From Hyphomicrobiales bacterium (GTDB lineage Bacteria > Pseudomonadota > Alphaproteobacteria > Rhizobiales > Rhizobiaceae), in contig JAFKJU010000021.1 of NCBI GenBank assembly GCA_017305935.1, forward strand, positions 61,869-125,868: a DNA stretch of 64,000 nucleotides, read 5' to 3'. A model generated the notes under the pieces. It was not told the origin of the DNA and ran no database searches. It saw only the letters and a list, made by a program, of their open reading frames with translations. Shown here in pieces: positions 36,541-44,920 of this stretch. The position numbers and the translations under genes are program-made. Numbering within the stretch: position 1 is the stretch's first letter; each line of letters opens with the position of its first letter.

Positions 36541-37838
36541 GTGTCGCGACCCGCAATCTTCTGCTGTTTCTCGTCGTTGCCGCGCTGATCGTCTCCACCG
36601 GCATGTTGCAAAGCTGGAACGCCGCGCTCGCCATTGTCAATATGGGCCTGATCTCGGCGGTGATGGCGCTCGGCGTCAACATCCAGTGGGGTTATGCCGG
36701 GCTCTACAATGTCGGCACGGTTGGCTTCGTGGCGCTCGGCGGGCTGGCGACGGCGCTGGTGTCGCTGTCGCCGGTGGCCGGCGCCTGGCCCGCCGGCGGC
36801 TGGCGCATTTTGGGCGCACTGGTTTTTGGCGCGCTGGTGATTGCTGCGGCGGTCTTCCTCTATAAACGCATGGCCAAAGGCTTTGCCCGCATCGCGGCAC
36901 TCGCCGTGCTGCTGGTCGGCGGGCTCTTCGTCTATCGCACGATCCTCGATCCGGCGGTCGCCGCCGTCGAGGCGATCAACCCGGCGGTGCAGGGCAATAT
37001 CGGCGGCCTCGGCCTGCCGGTGCTGCTCGCCTGGCCGGTCGGCGGCCTGCTGGCCGCCGGCGCCGGCTGGCTGATCGGCAAGACGGCGCTGGGCCTGCGT
37101 TCCGACTATCTGGCGATTGCCACGCTCGGCATCGCCGAAATCGTCATCGCCGTGCTCAAGAACGAGGACTGGCTGGATCGCGGCGTCAAGAACATCGTCG
37201 ATATCCCCCGGCCGGTGCCCTATGAAGTGGATCTGCAGGCGAGCGAGCGCTTCCTGTCCTTCATCTCGCATTTCGGCGCCGATCCGGTGGCGGCCTCGGC
37301 GATCACCGTCAAGCTGATGTATGCCGGCCTGTTCCTGGTGGTTTTGCTGGTCTTGATCTGGCTTTCGGAAGCAGCGCTGCATTCGCCCTGGGGGCGGATG
37401 ATGCGGGCGATCCGCGACAATGAGCTGGCGGCAGCCGCCATGGGCAAGAATGTCACCCGTCGGCATCTTCAGGTTTTCGTGCTCGGCTGCGCCGTGCTCG
37501 GCATTTCCGGGGCGATGCTCGCCACCCTGGAAGGACAGTTGACGCCCGGCGCCTACCAGCCGCTGCGCTTCACCTTCCTGATCTGGGTCATGGTCGTGGT
37601 CGGCGGTTCGGGCAGCAATCTCGGCGCGGTGCTCGGCGGCTTCCTCATCTGGTATCTCTGGGTGCAGGTGGAGCCATGGGGCAACGGGCTGATGCATCTG
37701 GTGACGCTCAGCATGGGTGACGGGCCGCTGAAGCAGCACCTGCTCGACAGCGCCGCCCATATGCGCCTGCTGGTGATGGGCGTCATCCTCATCGTCGTGC
37801 TGCGCTTCCGCCCGCAAGGATTGATCCCCGGCAAGTGA
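36537..37838 (+). CDS. livM: Liv-type ABC transporter permease LivM
   Basis: The 433-residue permease has an N-terminal extension with extra membrane helices, like E. coli LivM (425). Motifs include 'VMALGVNIQWGYAGLYNVGTVGFVALGG', 'LRSDYLAIATLGIAEIVIAVLKNEDW' and 'SPWGRMMRAIRDNELAAAAMGKNVTRRHLQVFVLGCAVLGISGAMLA'. It starts at ATG 36537, overlapping livH by four bases. It is the last gene of the operon and is followed by a clear terminator. Confidence 0.92.
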   Translation: MSVATRNLLLFLVVAALIVSTGMLQSWNAALAIVNMGLISAVMALGVNIQWGYAGLYNVGTVGFVALGGLATALVSLSPVAGAWPAGGWRILGALVFGALVIAAAVFLYKRMAKGFARIAALAVLLVGGLFVYRTILDPAVAAVEAINPAVQGNIGGLGLPVLLAWPVGGLLAAGAGWLIGKTALGLRSDYLAIATLGIAEIVIAVLKNEDWLDRGVKNIVDIPRPVPYEVDLQASERFLSFISHFGADPVAASAITVKLMYAGLFLVVLLVLIWLSEAALHSPWGRMMRAIRDNELAAAAMGKNVTRRHLQVFVLGCAVLGISGAMLATLEGQLTPGAYQPLRFTFLIWVMVVVGGSGSNLGAVLGGFLIWYLWVQVEPWGNGLMHLVTLSMGDGPLKQHLLDSAAHMRLLVMGVILIVVLRFRPQGLIPGK

Positions 37839-37856
37839 CCGGGGATCGCGAAACGG

Positions 37857-37892
37857 AAAGGCCGGCATTGCGAGGGCAATGCCGGCCTTTTT
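37857..37892. terminator. Bidirectional Rho-independent terminator
   Basis: AAAG precedes the 11-bp perfect stem GCCGGCATTGC (37861-37871) / GCAATGCCGGC (37876-37886) with loop GAGG, followed by CTTTTT. It ends the liv operon and, read the other way (AAAAAG...CTTT), the convergent Rid gene. Confidence 0.93.
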
Positions 37893-37914
37893 CATGCGCG
37901 AAAGTGATTTTGGC

Positions 37915-38295
37915 TTAGCTGCGGGTCGAGGCGGTGATTTCAATCTCGACCTTGGCGCCGGGGGCGGGCAGCTGGCAGATCAGCAGCGTATTGGTCGGGC
38001 GGATCTCGGCAAAGACCTCGCCGAGAACGGTGGCGACATCCTTCAGGAAGGCGCCGTCGGTGATGTAGACGCGGCAAGCGACGGCATTTTTCAGGCTGGC
38101 GCCCGCCTTGGCGAGTGCCGCATCGATGGAGGCGAGCGCATTTCGCGTCTGGTCGGCGACACCTTCGGGGAAGGCATTGGTTTGCGGATCCTGGCCCATC
38201 GTGCCGGAGACATAAATAGTCGGCCCGTCGATCACGGCCTTGGCATAGCCGGCGAAGTCCTCTGACGGCGCGCCGGAAAAGATGCGGTTCTGCAT
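37915..38295 (-). CDS. Rid-family (YjgF/YER057c/UK114) protein without the catalytic arginine
   Basis: The 126-residue trimeric chorismate-mutase-like fold protein shows 'GPTIYVSGTMGQDPQTNAFPEGVADQTRNALASIDAALAKAGASLKNAVACRVYITDGAFLKDVATVLGEVFAE'. By my alignment the residue equivalent to RidA Arg105, needed for enamine/imine deamination, is Thr ('RPTNTLLICQLP' against RidA 'ARSCVEVARLP'). It therefore belongs with the non-canonical Rid4-7 groups, some of which act in aromatic or amine catabolic operons. Convergent with livM; 49 bases downstream of the TIGR02444-type gene, same strand. Confidence 0.88.
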   Translation of the reverse strand: MQNRIFSGAPSEDFAGYAKAVIDGPTIYVSGTMGQDPQTNAFPEGVADQTRNALASIDAALAKAGASLKNAVACRVYITDGAFLKDVATVLGEVFAEIRPTNTLLICQLPAPGAKVEIEITASTRS

Positions 38296-38343
38296 TGGGT
38301 TCTACTCCTCGGGTTTACAGGGGGATATGCGGATGGACGCGGA

Positions 38344-38847
38344 TCAGCCTCTGGCGGCGGTCAGGATGAGCGCCATGTCGGTCCGATCCGCCTCTGTCGG
38401 CGCGATGCCCGCCGCATGGAGATAGCCGGAGAGATTGGCGGCCATGACGGCCGGAAACGGCCCTTCCGAAATGCCTTCGCAAAGGGCTTCGGCGTGTTGC
38501 GTCAGCGCCAGCAATTCGCCCTGCTCGCATTCGATCTCCGCCGTCAGAACCCGCTGATACAGGCCTTCCATGGTTGGATCGGACGCGGATTCGGCCTTCA
38601 GCCACATCCTGGTCTGGCGGATCGGTAGTACGGCGGAAATGCGCCAGGTCGCCGCCGTCGCCATCAGGTTCGGCAGATGCGGAGCGAGCGGCGCCTCGCA
38701 GACAGAGCCGCGCCACAGGCAGAACAGCATCAGGGTCACGTCGATGTCGTACAGGCGCTGAAGCCGCATGCAGGCCGGCGCGACATCCGGCGCGGCGTAG
38801 AGGCGGGTCACGAAATTCCAGGCGGGATGGGCGGGAAGCGGGCTCAT
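38344..38847 (-). CDS. TIGR02444-type protein of unknown function
   Basis: The 167-residue protein begins 'MSPLPAHPAWNFVTRLYAAPDVAPACMRLQRLYDIDVTLMLFCLW'. That 'W.f...lY..p.V..acl.LQ...g.dVnlLLf.lW' pattern is what I recall of the TIGR02444 family, whose function is unknown. No membrane segment or signal is present; it is mostly helical. Its ATG overlaps the stop of the FAD oxidoreductase gene (ATGA at 38844-38847), so the two are translationally coupled and probably work together. Confidence 0.75.
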   Translation of the reverse strand: MSPLPAHPAWNFVTRLYAAPDVAPACMRLQRLYDIDVTLMLFCLWRGSVCEAPLAPHLPNLMATAATWRISAVLPIRQTRMWLKAESASDPTMEGLYQRVLTAEIECEQGELLALTQHAEALCEGISEGPFPAVMAANLSGYLHAAGIAPTEADRTDMALILTAARG

Positions 38848-40166
38848 GGCGTCCCCCAATGGTTGGCGATATCACGCGCGGCGCGCTCGCCGCTGGCGGC
38901 CGCGCCGGTGATCAGCGCCTGCGCCAGATAATCGCCGCAGAAATAGACTTTTTTCGGGGATGCCGATTGCCGCTCGCGAAAGTTGGACATCGACCGGGCA
39001 TAGCCGGGATAGAAGACCGGCAGCTTGCGGGCGATCCATTGATTGTGCAGGTCGGCGCAATCGCGGTCGAGGCCGGGGTAAAGAGCGCGGACGCGGTCAC
39101 TCACCAGTTCGTCCAGCCGATCGGTCATGCCGCGCTCGATCGCTTCCCGCACTGCTTCCGGCGAGAGCTGGGCATAGAGCTGCGCCGCTTCGCCGGTCGT
39201 CTCGTTTCCGGGAACCTGCTGCCAGGTCGCAACCGGGCCGGCGGCGGCCCGGGTAAAGAATTGCATGGCGGGCTCGACCTGCCGGTTCAGCCGGTAATGG
39301 ACGATGCCGAGGGAATTGTAGCGCACGCCGGCGAAGAAGGCGCGCGTCTCGGGATCGAGATCGGCAAACAACCCTGATGCAAGAGAGCCTTCGGTGGCGC
39401 AGACCACCAGATCGGCCTCATGGACAAGGTTTTGCCCCTCCCGTTCCACATGGATGCGGCAGCCGCTGCCGGAGGTCTCGATGCGGGTGACACGGGTATC
39501 GCAGTCGATGGCAAGCCCATCGGCCAGCGCCTGCGGCAGCCGGCCCATACCACCCTGGAAGACATGCACCGTATCCTTGCCCACGAGATGCGGCGCAGTC
39601 GAGGCGAAGAAGGCGGCGGAGACCTCTTCCGGGTTCCAGCAGCGTGTGCCGCGAAACACCGGCGCGACCATGCGTTCCAGCACATTGGCGCCGAGACGGT
39701 CGCGGATGTGATCTGCGAGTGTTACTGCATCCGCGGCGGGCGTCGAGGCGGCGTCGTCGGGATCGGTGCGAGCGCGCAGCGCCGCAAGGCCGAAGGCGAC
39801 GAAGCGCAGGCGCTCAGTCAGCGACAGGCCGGGCGTCAGAAGGCTGCTGAGACCCGGCATCAGTTCCACCGTCCAGCGATCCGCCGTGCCGACGCATTCC
39901 GCCGACAGGCGGCGCACCGGGACCAGCGCCGGTGTCAGGCCGATCTCGTCGAGCAGGGCGTTGAAGGGCTTGCTGAAGGCGTAGACGAGCCGCGCTCCGG
40001 CATTGAAGCGGATGCCGCGCACCATGCGCTCGCCGACGCGCCCGCCTGGCATCGGCCCGGCCTCCAGCACCCGCACCTCATGCCCCTGCTGTTGCAGCTG
40101 CCGCGCGGCGGTCAGCCCGGCAATGCCGGCGCCGACGACGACGATGCGCTTGCCCGGCGCCGCCAT
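38844..40166 (-). CDS. FAD-dependent amine-oxidase/protoporphyrinogen-oxidase-like enzyme
   Basis: The 440-residue flavoprotein has an N-terminal dinucleotide-binding motif 'RIVVVGAGIAGLTAARQLQQQGHEVRVLEAGPMPGGRV' (GxGxxG plus the Glu for ribose). The C-terminal FAD motif reads 'KKVYFCGDYLAQALITGAAASGERAARDI'. It resembles HemY/phytoene desaturase/monoamine oxidase relatives, so the substrate is open. The start is ATG 40166 just after the UbiD stop, or ATG 40181 overlapping it; the ribosome binding site does not decide. It lies between the UbiD and TIGR02444 genes in one leftward operon. Confidence 0.85.
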   Translation of the reverse strand: MAAPGKRIVVVGAGIAGLTAARQLQQQGHEVRVLEAGPMPGGRVGERMVRGIRFNAGARLVYAFSKPFNALLDEIGLTPALVPVRRLSAECVGTADRWTVELMPGLSSLLTPGLSLTERLRFVAFGLAALRARTDPDDAASTPAADAVTLADHIRDRLGANVLERMVAPVFRGTRCWNPEEVSAAFFASTAPHLVGKDTVHVFQGGMGRLPQALADGLAIDCDTRVTRIETSGSGCRIHVEREGQNLVHEADLVVCATEGSLASGLFADLDPETRAFFAGVRYNSLGIVHYRLNRQVEPAMQFFTRAAAGPVATWQQVPGNETTGEAAQLYAQLSPEAVREAIERGMTDRLDELVSDRVRALYPGLDRDCADLHNQWIARKLPVFYPGYARSMSNFRERQSASPKKVYFCGDYLAQALITGAAASGERAARDIANHWGTP

Positions 40167-40168
40167 GC

Positions 40169-41497
40169 CTATGCCAACCATTCGGCGAGAACGATATCGC
40201 TCTCACCGGGCACGCGCTTGCGGGCGAATTCCGCCTCGCGGCCGAAGGGCATGGTGGCGTCGATGCACAGCCGCCCCCAATGGTCCTTGTGCGGATCGCG
40301 GTAGAAGCCGGGAATGTCTTCCAGGATCATGGCGCGCGTATCGGCGCGGCCACGGGTCATATAGGCCCACATCACGTCGTCGAGATCGTAGATATCGACA
40401 TCCTCGTCGACGACGATCACCACCTTGTTGTAATCGAGATGCGAGCCGAGGGCGGCGAGGATGGCATGCTTGCCCTGGCCCTCATAGGTCTTGCGGATTT
40501 TTATGATCGAGATCATCACGTTCGGCCGGCAGCAGACATCGAGGATGCCTGGCATCTGCGACGACACATGGCGATAGACACGCGCCGCCGTCACCGCCTC
40601 CAGCGGCCGCAGATCCTCTGGCGAGCCGCAGAGCAGTCCGTGGAAGACGGCATCCGGCCGGTAGCTGACATGGGTGACCTCGAAGACATGATTGTCGCCG
40701 ACGCCGACATAATTGCCCATGAATTCGCCGAACGGCCCTTCCGGCCGCTTGACGTTCGGCAGGAAACGCCCTTCCACGACGATATCGACCGAGGCGGGAA
40801 CGTCGAGATCGATGGTCTTGCAGGGGCGCATGGCGATCTTGCCGCCGGTGATCTGCGCCGCCATCACCAGTTCCGAGGCTTCGTAGGGCAGGGAGGCGCA
40901 AGCCGCCATGAACAGCTCCGGCGGGCAGGAGAGCAGCAGTGCTGCCTCCAGCGCCTCGCCTCGCGCCTCGGCCTTGGCCTGGTAGCGGGCGAGATCATGC
41001 GTGCCGCCGAGCCGGACGCGCAATTCGCTGTCCGAGACATGCATGGAACGGTGGAAAGAGAGGTTCGGCACGCCGCTGTCCGGCTCGCGCGCCAGAAAAA
41101 TCGCCGAGGTGAAATAGGGGCCGGCGTCGCGCTCGTGATAGGTGATCGCCGGCAGATCCGACAGCGTGCCGTCGCGAAATTCGGCCGCGACCGAGGCGGG
41201 GGCGGCTTCGAGCACATCGGCATCGCGGCCAGCAAGACAGGCGTCGGTCAGTTCGATCCAGCGCTGGCAGAAGGTCTTGTCGCCGGCGCCGATCAGCCGG
41301 CGCAGGCGCTCATGGCTGCCGAACAGGTTGGAGACAACCGGCAAGCTGCTGCCCTCGACATTCTCGAACAGCACCGCCTGTTCGCCCGCCTTCTGCACCG
41401 CCTTGGTGACGGCGGCAAGCTGGTGGCGGGGATCGACCGGCCGGCGCACCACGGCAAGCTCGCCGCGCTTTTGAAGGTCGTCGATGAAATGGCGCAT
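40169..41497 (-). CDS. UbiD-family prenyl-FMN-dependent (de)carboxylase
   Basis: The 442-residue protein has the UbiD core 'RPEGPFGEFMGNYVGVGDNHVFEVTHVSYRPDAVFHGLLCGSPED' and upstream 'LPAITYHERDAGPYFTSAIFLAREPDSGVPNLSFHRSMHV', where the Asn/Arg/Glu of the Mn/K-prFMN site fall. UbiD enzymes reversibly decarboxylate aromatic, heteroaromatic or alpha,beta-unsaturated acids using the cofactor made by UbiX, which is encoded at 43128. ATG 41497 follows GGGAG; a longer frame to 41608 lacks one. First gene of the leftward operon, divergent from the aldehyde dehydrogenase. Confidence 0.9.
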   Translation of the reverse strand: MRHFIDDLQKRGELAVVRRPVDPRHQLAAVTKAVQKAGEQAVLFENVEGSSLPVVSNLFGSHERLRRLIGAGDKTFCQRWIELTDACLAGRDADVLEAAPASVAAEFRDGTLSDLPAITYHERDAGPYFTSAIFLAREPDSGVPNLSFHRSMHVSDSELRVRLGGTHDLARYQAKAEARGEALEAALLLSCPPELFMAACASLPYEASELVMAAQITGGKIAMRPCKTIDLDVPASVDIVVEGRFLPNVKRPEGPFGEFMGNYVGVGDNHVFEVTHVSYRPDAVFHGLLCGSPEDLRPLEAVTAARVYRHVSSQMPGILDVCCRPNVMISIIKIRKTYEGQGKHAILAALGSHLDYNKVVIVVDEDVDIYDLDDVMWAYMTRGRADTRAMILEDIPGFYRDPHKDHWGRLCIDATMPFGREAEFARKRVPGESDIVLAEWLA

Positions 41498-41723
41498 GGT
41501 CGTCTCCCTGTTATCCGAAGAAGTAAAGCCGCTTCGCGCCGGCGATAACAACCCGCGCTTTTGTCCCGCCCGTCCAAAATTTTTGGATATCGGCAATCCC
41601 AGCGCCATCGCTCTTTGCAGCCGGTCTCCGCTTCGTCATTCTCGGTAAAAAGCCTTTGTTTGCTGCATGTCACGCAAAACTGCCAAACACTTTGGCGCGA
41701 CATGCTTTGTGAGGAATTCCGTC
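41498..41723. promoter_or_regulatory. Divergent promoter with nested palindromes between UbiD and aldehyde dehydrogenase genes
   Basis: It contains TCCAAAA-T-TTTTGGA (41573-41587), GCCAAA-CAC-TTTGGC (41682-41696), and flanking GCATGTC (41665-41671) / GACATGC (41699-41705) that enclose the second dyad. The latter lies about 20-60 bases before the ALDH start and is a good operator candidate, perhaps for the AraC protein at 43739. Confidence 0.6.
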
Positions 41724-43115
41724 ATGACCCGCACGCTCCAGATCCGCAATCCGCGCACCGGCGAGAACGATTACGCGATCACCCCGCTCGATGCGCCGCA
41801 GCTTGCCGCGCGCTGCGCCGAACTGCGCGCCGCCCAGCCCGCCTGGCATGCACTTGGCATCGAAGGCCGCGCCAAGGCGATGCTCGACCTCTGCGATGCC
41901 GTCGACCGTCATTACGACGCGATCCTCCAGGCGCTGAGCGCCGATACTGGCCGCTATGAATGGTCGGTCAACGAGATCGAGGGGCTGAAGGGCATCACCC
42001 GCATGCGCTGCGCCACGGCGGCCGAGGCGCTGGCGGAGGCACGCGGCACCTCCTCCGATCCCACCCTGCGTTTCCAGCAGCAGCATGTGCCCTATGAGCT
42101 CGTCGGCATCATCTCGCCGTGGAACTATCCGCTGATTCTCTGCATGATCGATGCGATCACCGCGCTGCTCGCCGGTTCCGCCGTGGCGATCAAGCCATCG
42201 GAGGTCACGCCGCGCTTCATCAAGCCGTTCCGGCAGGCGATTGCTGAAGTGGAGCACTTGCGTGACGTGCTCGACGTCTTCGAGGGCGATGGCGAGACGG
42301 GTGCTGAAATCGTCGATCTCACCGATACGCTCGTCTTCACCGGCTCGGTGCGCACCGGCCGCAAGGTGCAGGAGCGGGCGGCGTCGCAGTTCAAGACGGT
42401 CTTCCTCGAACTCGGCGGCAGCGATCCCGCCGTGGTGCTGGACAGCGCCGAACCGGATTTCGCCGCCGAGATCATCGTTCGCGGTTCGGTGGAAAATTCC
42501 GGCCAGCTCTGCTGCGCCATCGAGCGCGTCTATGTGCAGCGCGGTGTCTATGACGCGGTCTGCGAGCGCGTCGTGGCGCGCATGCAGGCGCTGGCGATGA
42601 ACACCGACGACATCAAGACGGGCGAACTTGGACCCGTCATCTTCGCCCGCCAGGCGGAGATCTTGCGCGAGCAGATCGCCGACGCCCTCGCCAAGGGCGC
42701 GAAGGTGCTGACCGGCGGCCGGATCGTCGAGCACAAGGGCGGGCTGTGGTGCGAGCCGACCGTGCTGGTCGACGTCACCCAGGACATGGCGATCATGCGT
42801 GACGAAACCTTTGGGCCGATCGTGCCGATCATGGCCTTCGACACCGAGGAAGAGGCCGTGCGGCTGGCCAACGATACCGAATTCGGCCTGTCGGCGGCCG
42901 TCATCGGCGAGGAGGAGAAGGCGATTGCCCTTGGCAGCCGCATTCATGCCGGCGGGTTGTGGATCAACGATTTCGACACGATGGGCGGCGTCGGCGCCAC
43001 GGCCGAGAAGACGGCCTTCGGCTGCTCGGGCCTCGGCGGCAGCCGCTACGGCTATGGCGGCTTCCGACGCTTCCTGCGCAAGAAGGCTATTGTCATCCGT
43101 TCGAAGGCCGCCTAA
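41724..43115 (+). CDS. NAD(P)-dependent aldehyde dehydrogenase
   Basis: The 463-residue ALDH has 'VGIISPWNYPLILCMIDAITALLAGSAVAIKPSE' (cofactor Lys), 'TGSVRTGRKVQERAA' (GxxxxG), catalytic Glu in 'VFLELGGSDPAVV' and catalytic Cys in 'NSGQLCCAIERVYV'. It is on the short side (463 residues), like succinate-semialdehyde or coniferyl aldehyde dehydrogenases. ATG 41724 has GAGGAA 8 bases upstream, better than ATG 41667. It is 12 bases upstream of UbiX, suggesting it oxidises an aldehyde made or consumed by the UbiD-dependent pathway. Confidence 0.92.
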   Translation: MTRTLQIRNPRTGENDYAITPLDAPQLAARCAELRAAQPAWHALGIEGRAKAMLDLCDAVDRHYDAILQALSADTGRYEWSVNEIEGLKGITRMRCATAAEALAEARGTSSDPTLRFQQQHVPYELVGIISPWNYPLILCMIDAITALLAGSAVAIKPSEVTPRFIKPFRQAIAEVEHLRDVLDVFEGDGETGAEIVDLTDTLVFTGSVRTGRKVQERAASQFKTVFLELGGSDPAVVLDSAEPDFAAEIIVRGSVENSGQLCCAIERVYVQRGVYDAVCERVVARMQALAMNTDDIKTGELGPVIFARQAEILREQIADALAKGAKVLTGGRIVEHKGGLWCEPTVLVDVTQDMAIMRDETFGPIVPIMAFDTEEEAVRLANDTEFGLSAAVIGEEEKAIALGSRIHAGGLWINDFDTMGGVGATAEKTAFGCSGLGGSRYGYGGFRRFLRKKAIVIRSKAA

Positions 43116-43127
43116 TCAGTTGTATCC

Positions 43128-43697
43128 ATGACAGAAAAACGCATCGTCGTCGGCATTTCCGGGGCATCCGGCGTCATTTATGGCGTGCGCATGCTGGAGG
43201 TGCTGTGCGAGGCCGGCATCGAGACGCATCTGGTGATGTCACGCTCGGCCGAGGTGACGCTGGCGCATGAGACGGAGTTGAAGGTTGCCGATGTCAGGGC
43301 GCGCGCCAGCCATTGGCACGCGCAGACGGATATCGGCGCCGGCATCGCCTCCGGCTCGTTCCGGGCGATGGGCATGGTGGTAGCGCCCTGTTCGGTGCGC
43401 TCCATGTCGGAAATCGCCACCGGCGTCACGTCAAGCCTGCTGACGCGCGCCGCCGACGTGACGCTGAAGGAGCGTCGGCCGCTGGTACTGATGGTGCGCG
43501 AAACGCCCCTTCATCTCGGCCATCTGCGCACCATGACGCAGCTTGCCGAGATGGGCGCGGTCATCGCTCCGCCGGTGCCGGCCTTTTATGCAAAACCCGC
43601 CAGCCTCGAAGACATGATCGACCATTCCATCGGACGCGTGCTCGATCTCTTCGGCATCGACACCGGTCTTGCCCGCCGCTGGAAGGATCCCGGCTGA
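43128..43697 (+). CDS. ubiX: Flavin prenyltransferase UbiX
   Basis: The 189-residue flavoprotein has 'RIVVGISGASGVIYGVRMLEVLCEAG', 'VVAPCSVRSMSEIATGVTSSLLTRAADVTLKERRPLVLMVRETPLHLGHLRTMTQLAEMGAVIAPPVPAFYAKP'. This is the complete UbiX/Pad1 signature, including the region that binds FMN and dimethylallyl phosphate. It supplies prenylated FMN to the UbiD enzyme encoded divergently. The local pairing indicates a dedicated catabolic rather than ubiquinone-synthesis role. Confidence 0.95.
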   Translation: MTEKRIVVGISGASGVIYGVRMLEVLCEAGIETHLVMSRSAEVTLAHETELKVADVRARASHWHAQTDIGAGIASGSFRAMGMVVAPCSVRSMSEIATGVTSSLLTRAADVTLKERRPLVLMVRETPLHLGHLRTMTQLAEMGAVIAPPVPAFYAKPASLEDMIDHSIGRVLDLFGIDTGLARRWKDPG

Positions 43698-43738
43698 TTT
43701 CTTGTCACCCGGAAAGCGATGCCCTATTGTTCGCCGCG

Positions 43739-44821
43739 ATGACGATCGGGAAATCGGCTATGAGCGGTGGTGACACGAGGGTGAAGGAGAAGGGCCTTTT
43801 CCGCGCCTTTCTCGGCGCCGGCGAGAGAACGGTTGCCGCCGCCTTCGCCAAGCTGGCCGAACTCGACGATGTCGCCAAGGCCGTCGATACTCGCTTGCAT
43901 CTCTTGCATGCCCGAGTCGACCTGCCGGCGGAAGACGGTAGCGGCTTCTGGCGGTTTCTGTCGCTCGGCGAGGATATTTTCGTCGTGCTCACCGATTGCA
44001 GCTTTGCCGGCGTGCGTCACGAACATGTGGTCGCCGAGGGGCTTGTCGAGTTTCATTTCCTGCTCGAAGGGCCGGTGGCGCTCAACTTGCCGCAGGCCGA
44101 CGATGCGACGGCGCCGGCCAGTATTTCGCTGATGGCCTGTCAGCAAGCGTTCGGCATGGCTTACGATGTCGTCTGCCAGCCGGGCGCCTGCAAGATGGCG
44201 AGCCTCTACGTCCGCCCGGCGCTGCTGGAAGGCAGTTTCGGCCTCGCTGCGGCCGGCGGCGCGGTGCGGCAATTGCTGCATCCGGCCGACGGCACCATGG
44301 CGATGATCGAACAGAAGATCGATCTTGAATTCCTGCGCGTGCTGCGCGACCTGTTCGGTATCGGCTTCGAGGCGGCGCGCGACCTGCCGCTGGCCATGGC
44401 CCGGATCGTCGAACTCTTGACGCTCTCGGCCGACGCCATCGATCGCGGCAGCCGCGCCAAGGAGGAGTCCATCGTCTTCACCGCCCGCGAACTGGCGATG
44501 TTCAAGCGGGCGCAGGAAATCCTGGCGACGGATTTTTCCGAGACGCTGACCATTCCGCAACTGGCGAAAAAGCTCGGCACCAACGCCACCAAGCTCAAGG
44601 GCGGTTTCCGGCTGCTCTACGGCACGACGATCTTCGCCTATCGCAACCGCTACCGCATGGACCGCGCCATGGAATTGCTGGTCGCCGGCGCGCTGTCGAT
44701 CGCCGAGGTGTCTCAGGCCGTGGGCTTTCGCCATCAGGCGAGCTTCACCTCCGCCTTCCGCGCCCATTTCGGTGTGACGCCGAAACAGGCCCGCCAGCGC
44801 GTCGCAGGCGCAGAGCGTTAG
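43739..44821 (+). CDS. AraC-family transcriptional regulator (PchR-like)
   Basis: The 360-residue protein, from ATG 43739 (no clear ribosome binding site; ATG 43760 or TTG 43727 are alternatives), ends in a double HTH domain: 'LTIPQLAKKLGTNATKLKGGFRLLYGTTIFAYRNRYRMDRAMELLVAGALSIAEVSQAVGFRHQASFTSAFRAHFGVTPKQAR'. The N-terminal part and the 'GTNATKLKGGFR..YG' wording resemble PchR-type regulators of siderophore receptors. It could therefore control the TonB receptor at 44921 rather than, or as well as, the UbiD/ALDH genes upstream. Confidence 0.88.
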   Translation: MTIGKSAMSGGDTRVKEKGLFRAFLGAGERTVAAAFAKLAELDDVAKAVDTRLHLLHARVDLPAEDGSGFWRFLSLGEDIFVVLTDCSFAGVRHEHVVAEGLVEFHFLLEGPVALNLPQADDATAPASISLMACQQAFGMAYDVVCQPGACKMASLYVRPALLEGSFGLAAAGGAVRQLLHPADGTMAMIEQKIDLEFLRVLRDLFGIGFEAARDLPLAMARIVELLTLSADAIDRGSRAKEESIVFTARELAMFKRAQEILATDFSETLTIPQLAKKLGTNATKLKGGFRLLYGTTIFAYRNRYRMDRAMELLVAGALSIAEVSQAVGFRHQASFTSAFRAHFGVTPKQARQRVAGAER

Positions 44822-44861
44822 GATCGGCGATCCATAGCCATCCTCCGGCGCGGACATGGAA

Positions 44862-44888
44862 ACGGGCCGGAAACAGGTTCCGGCCCGT
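44862..44888. terminator. Bidirectional terminator hairpin between convergent AraC and TonB receptor genes
   Basis: The 11-bp stem ACGGGCCGGAA (44862-44872) / TTCCGGCCCGT (44878-44888) has a 5-base loop and lies in the 99-base gap between two convergent genes. There is no long T-run. Confidence 0.7.
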
Positions 44889-44920
44889 CGGCAAATGCGG
44901 TGGCGATGGGGGTCCGCCGT

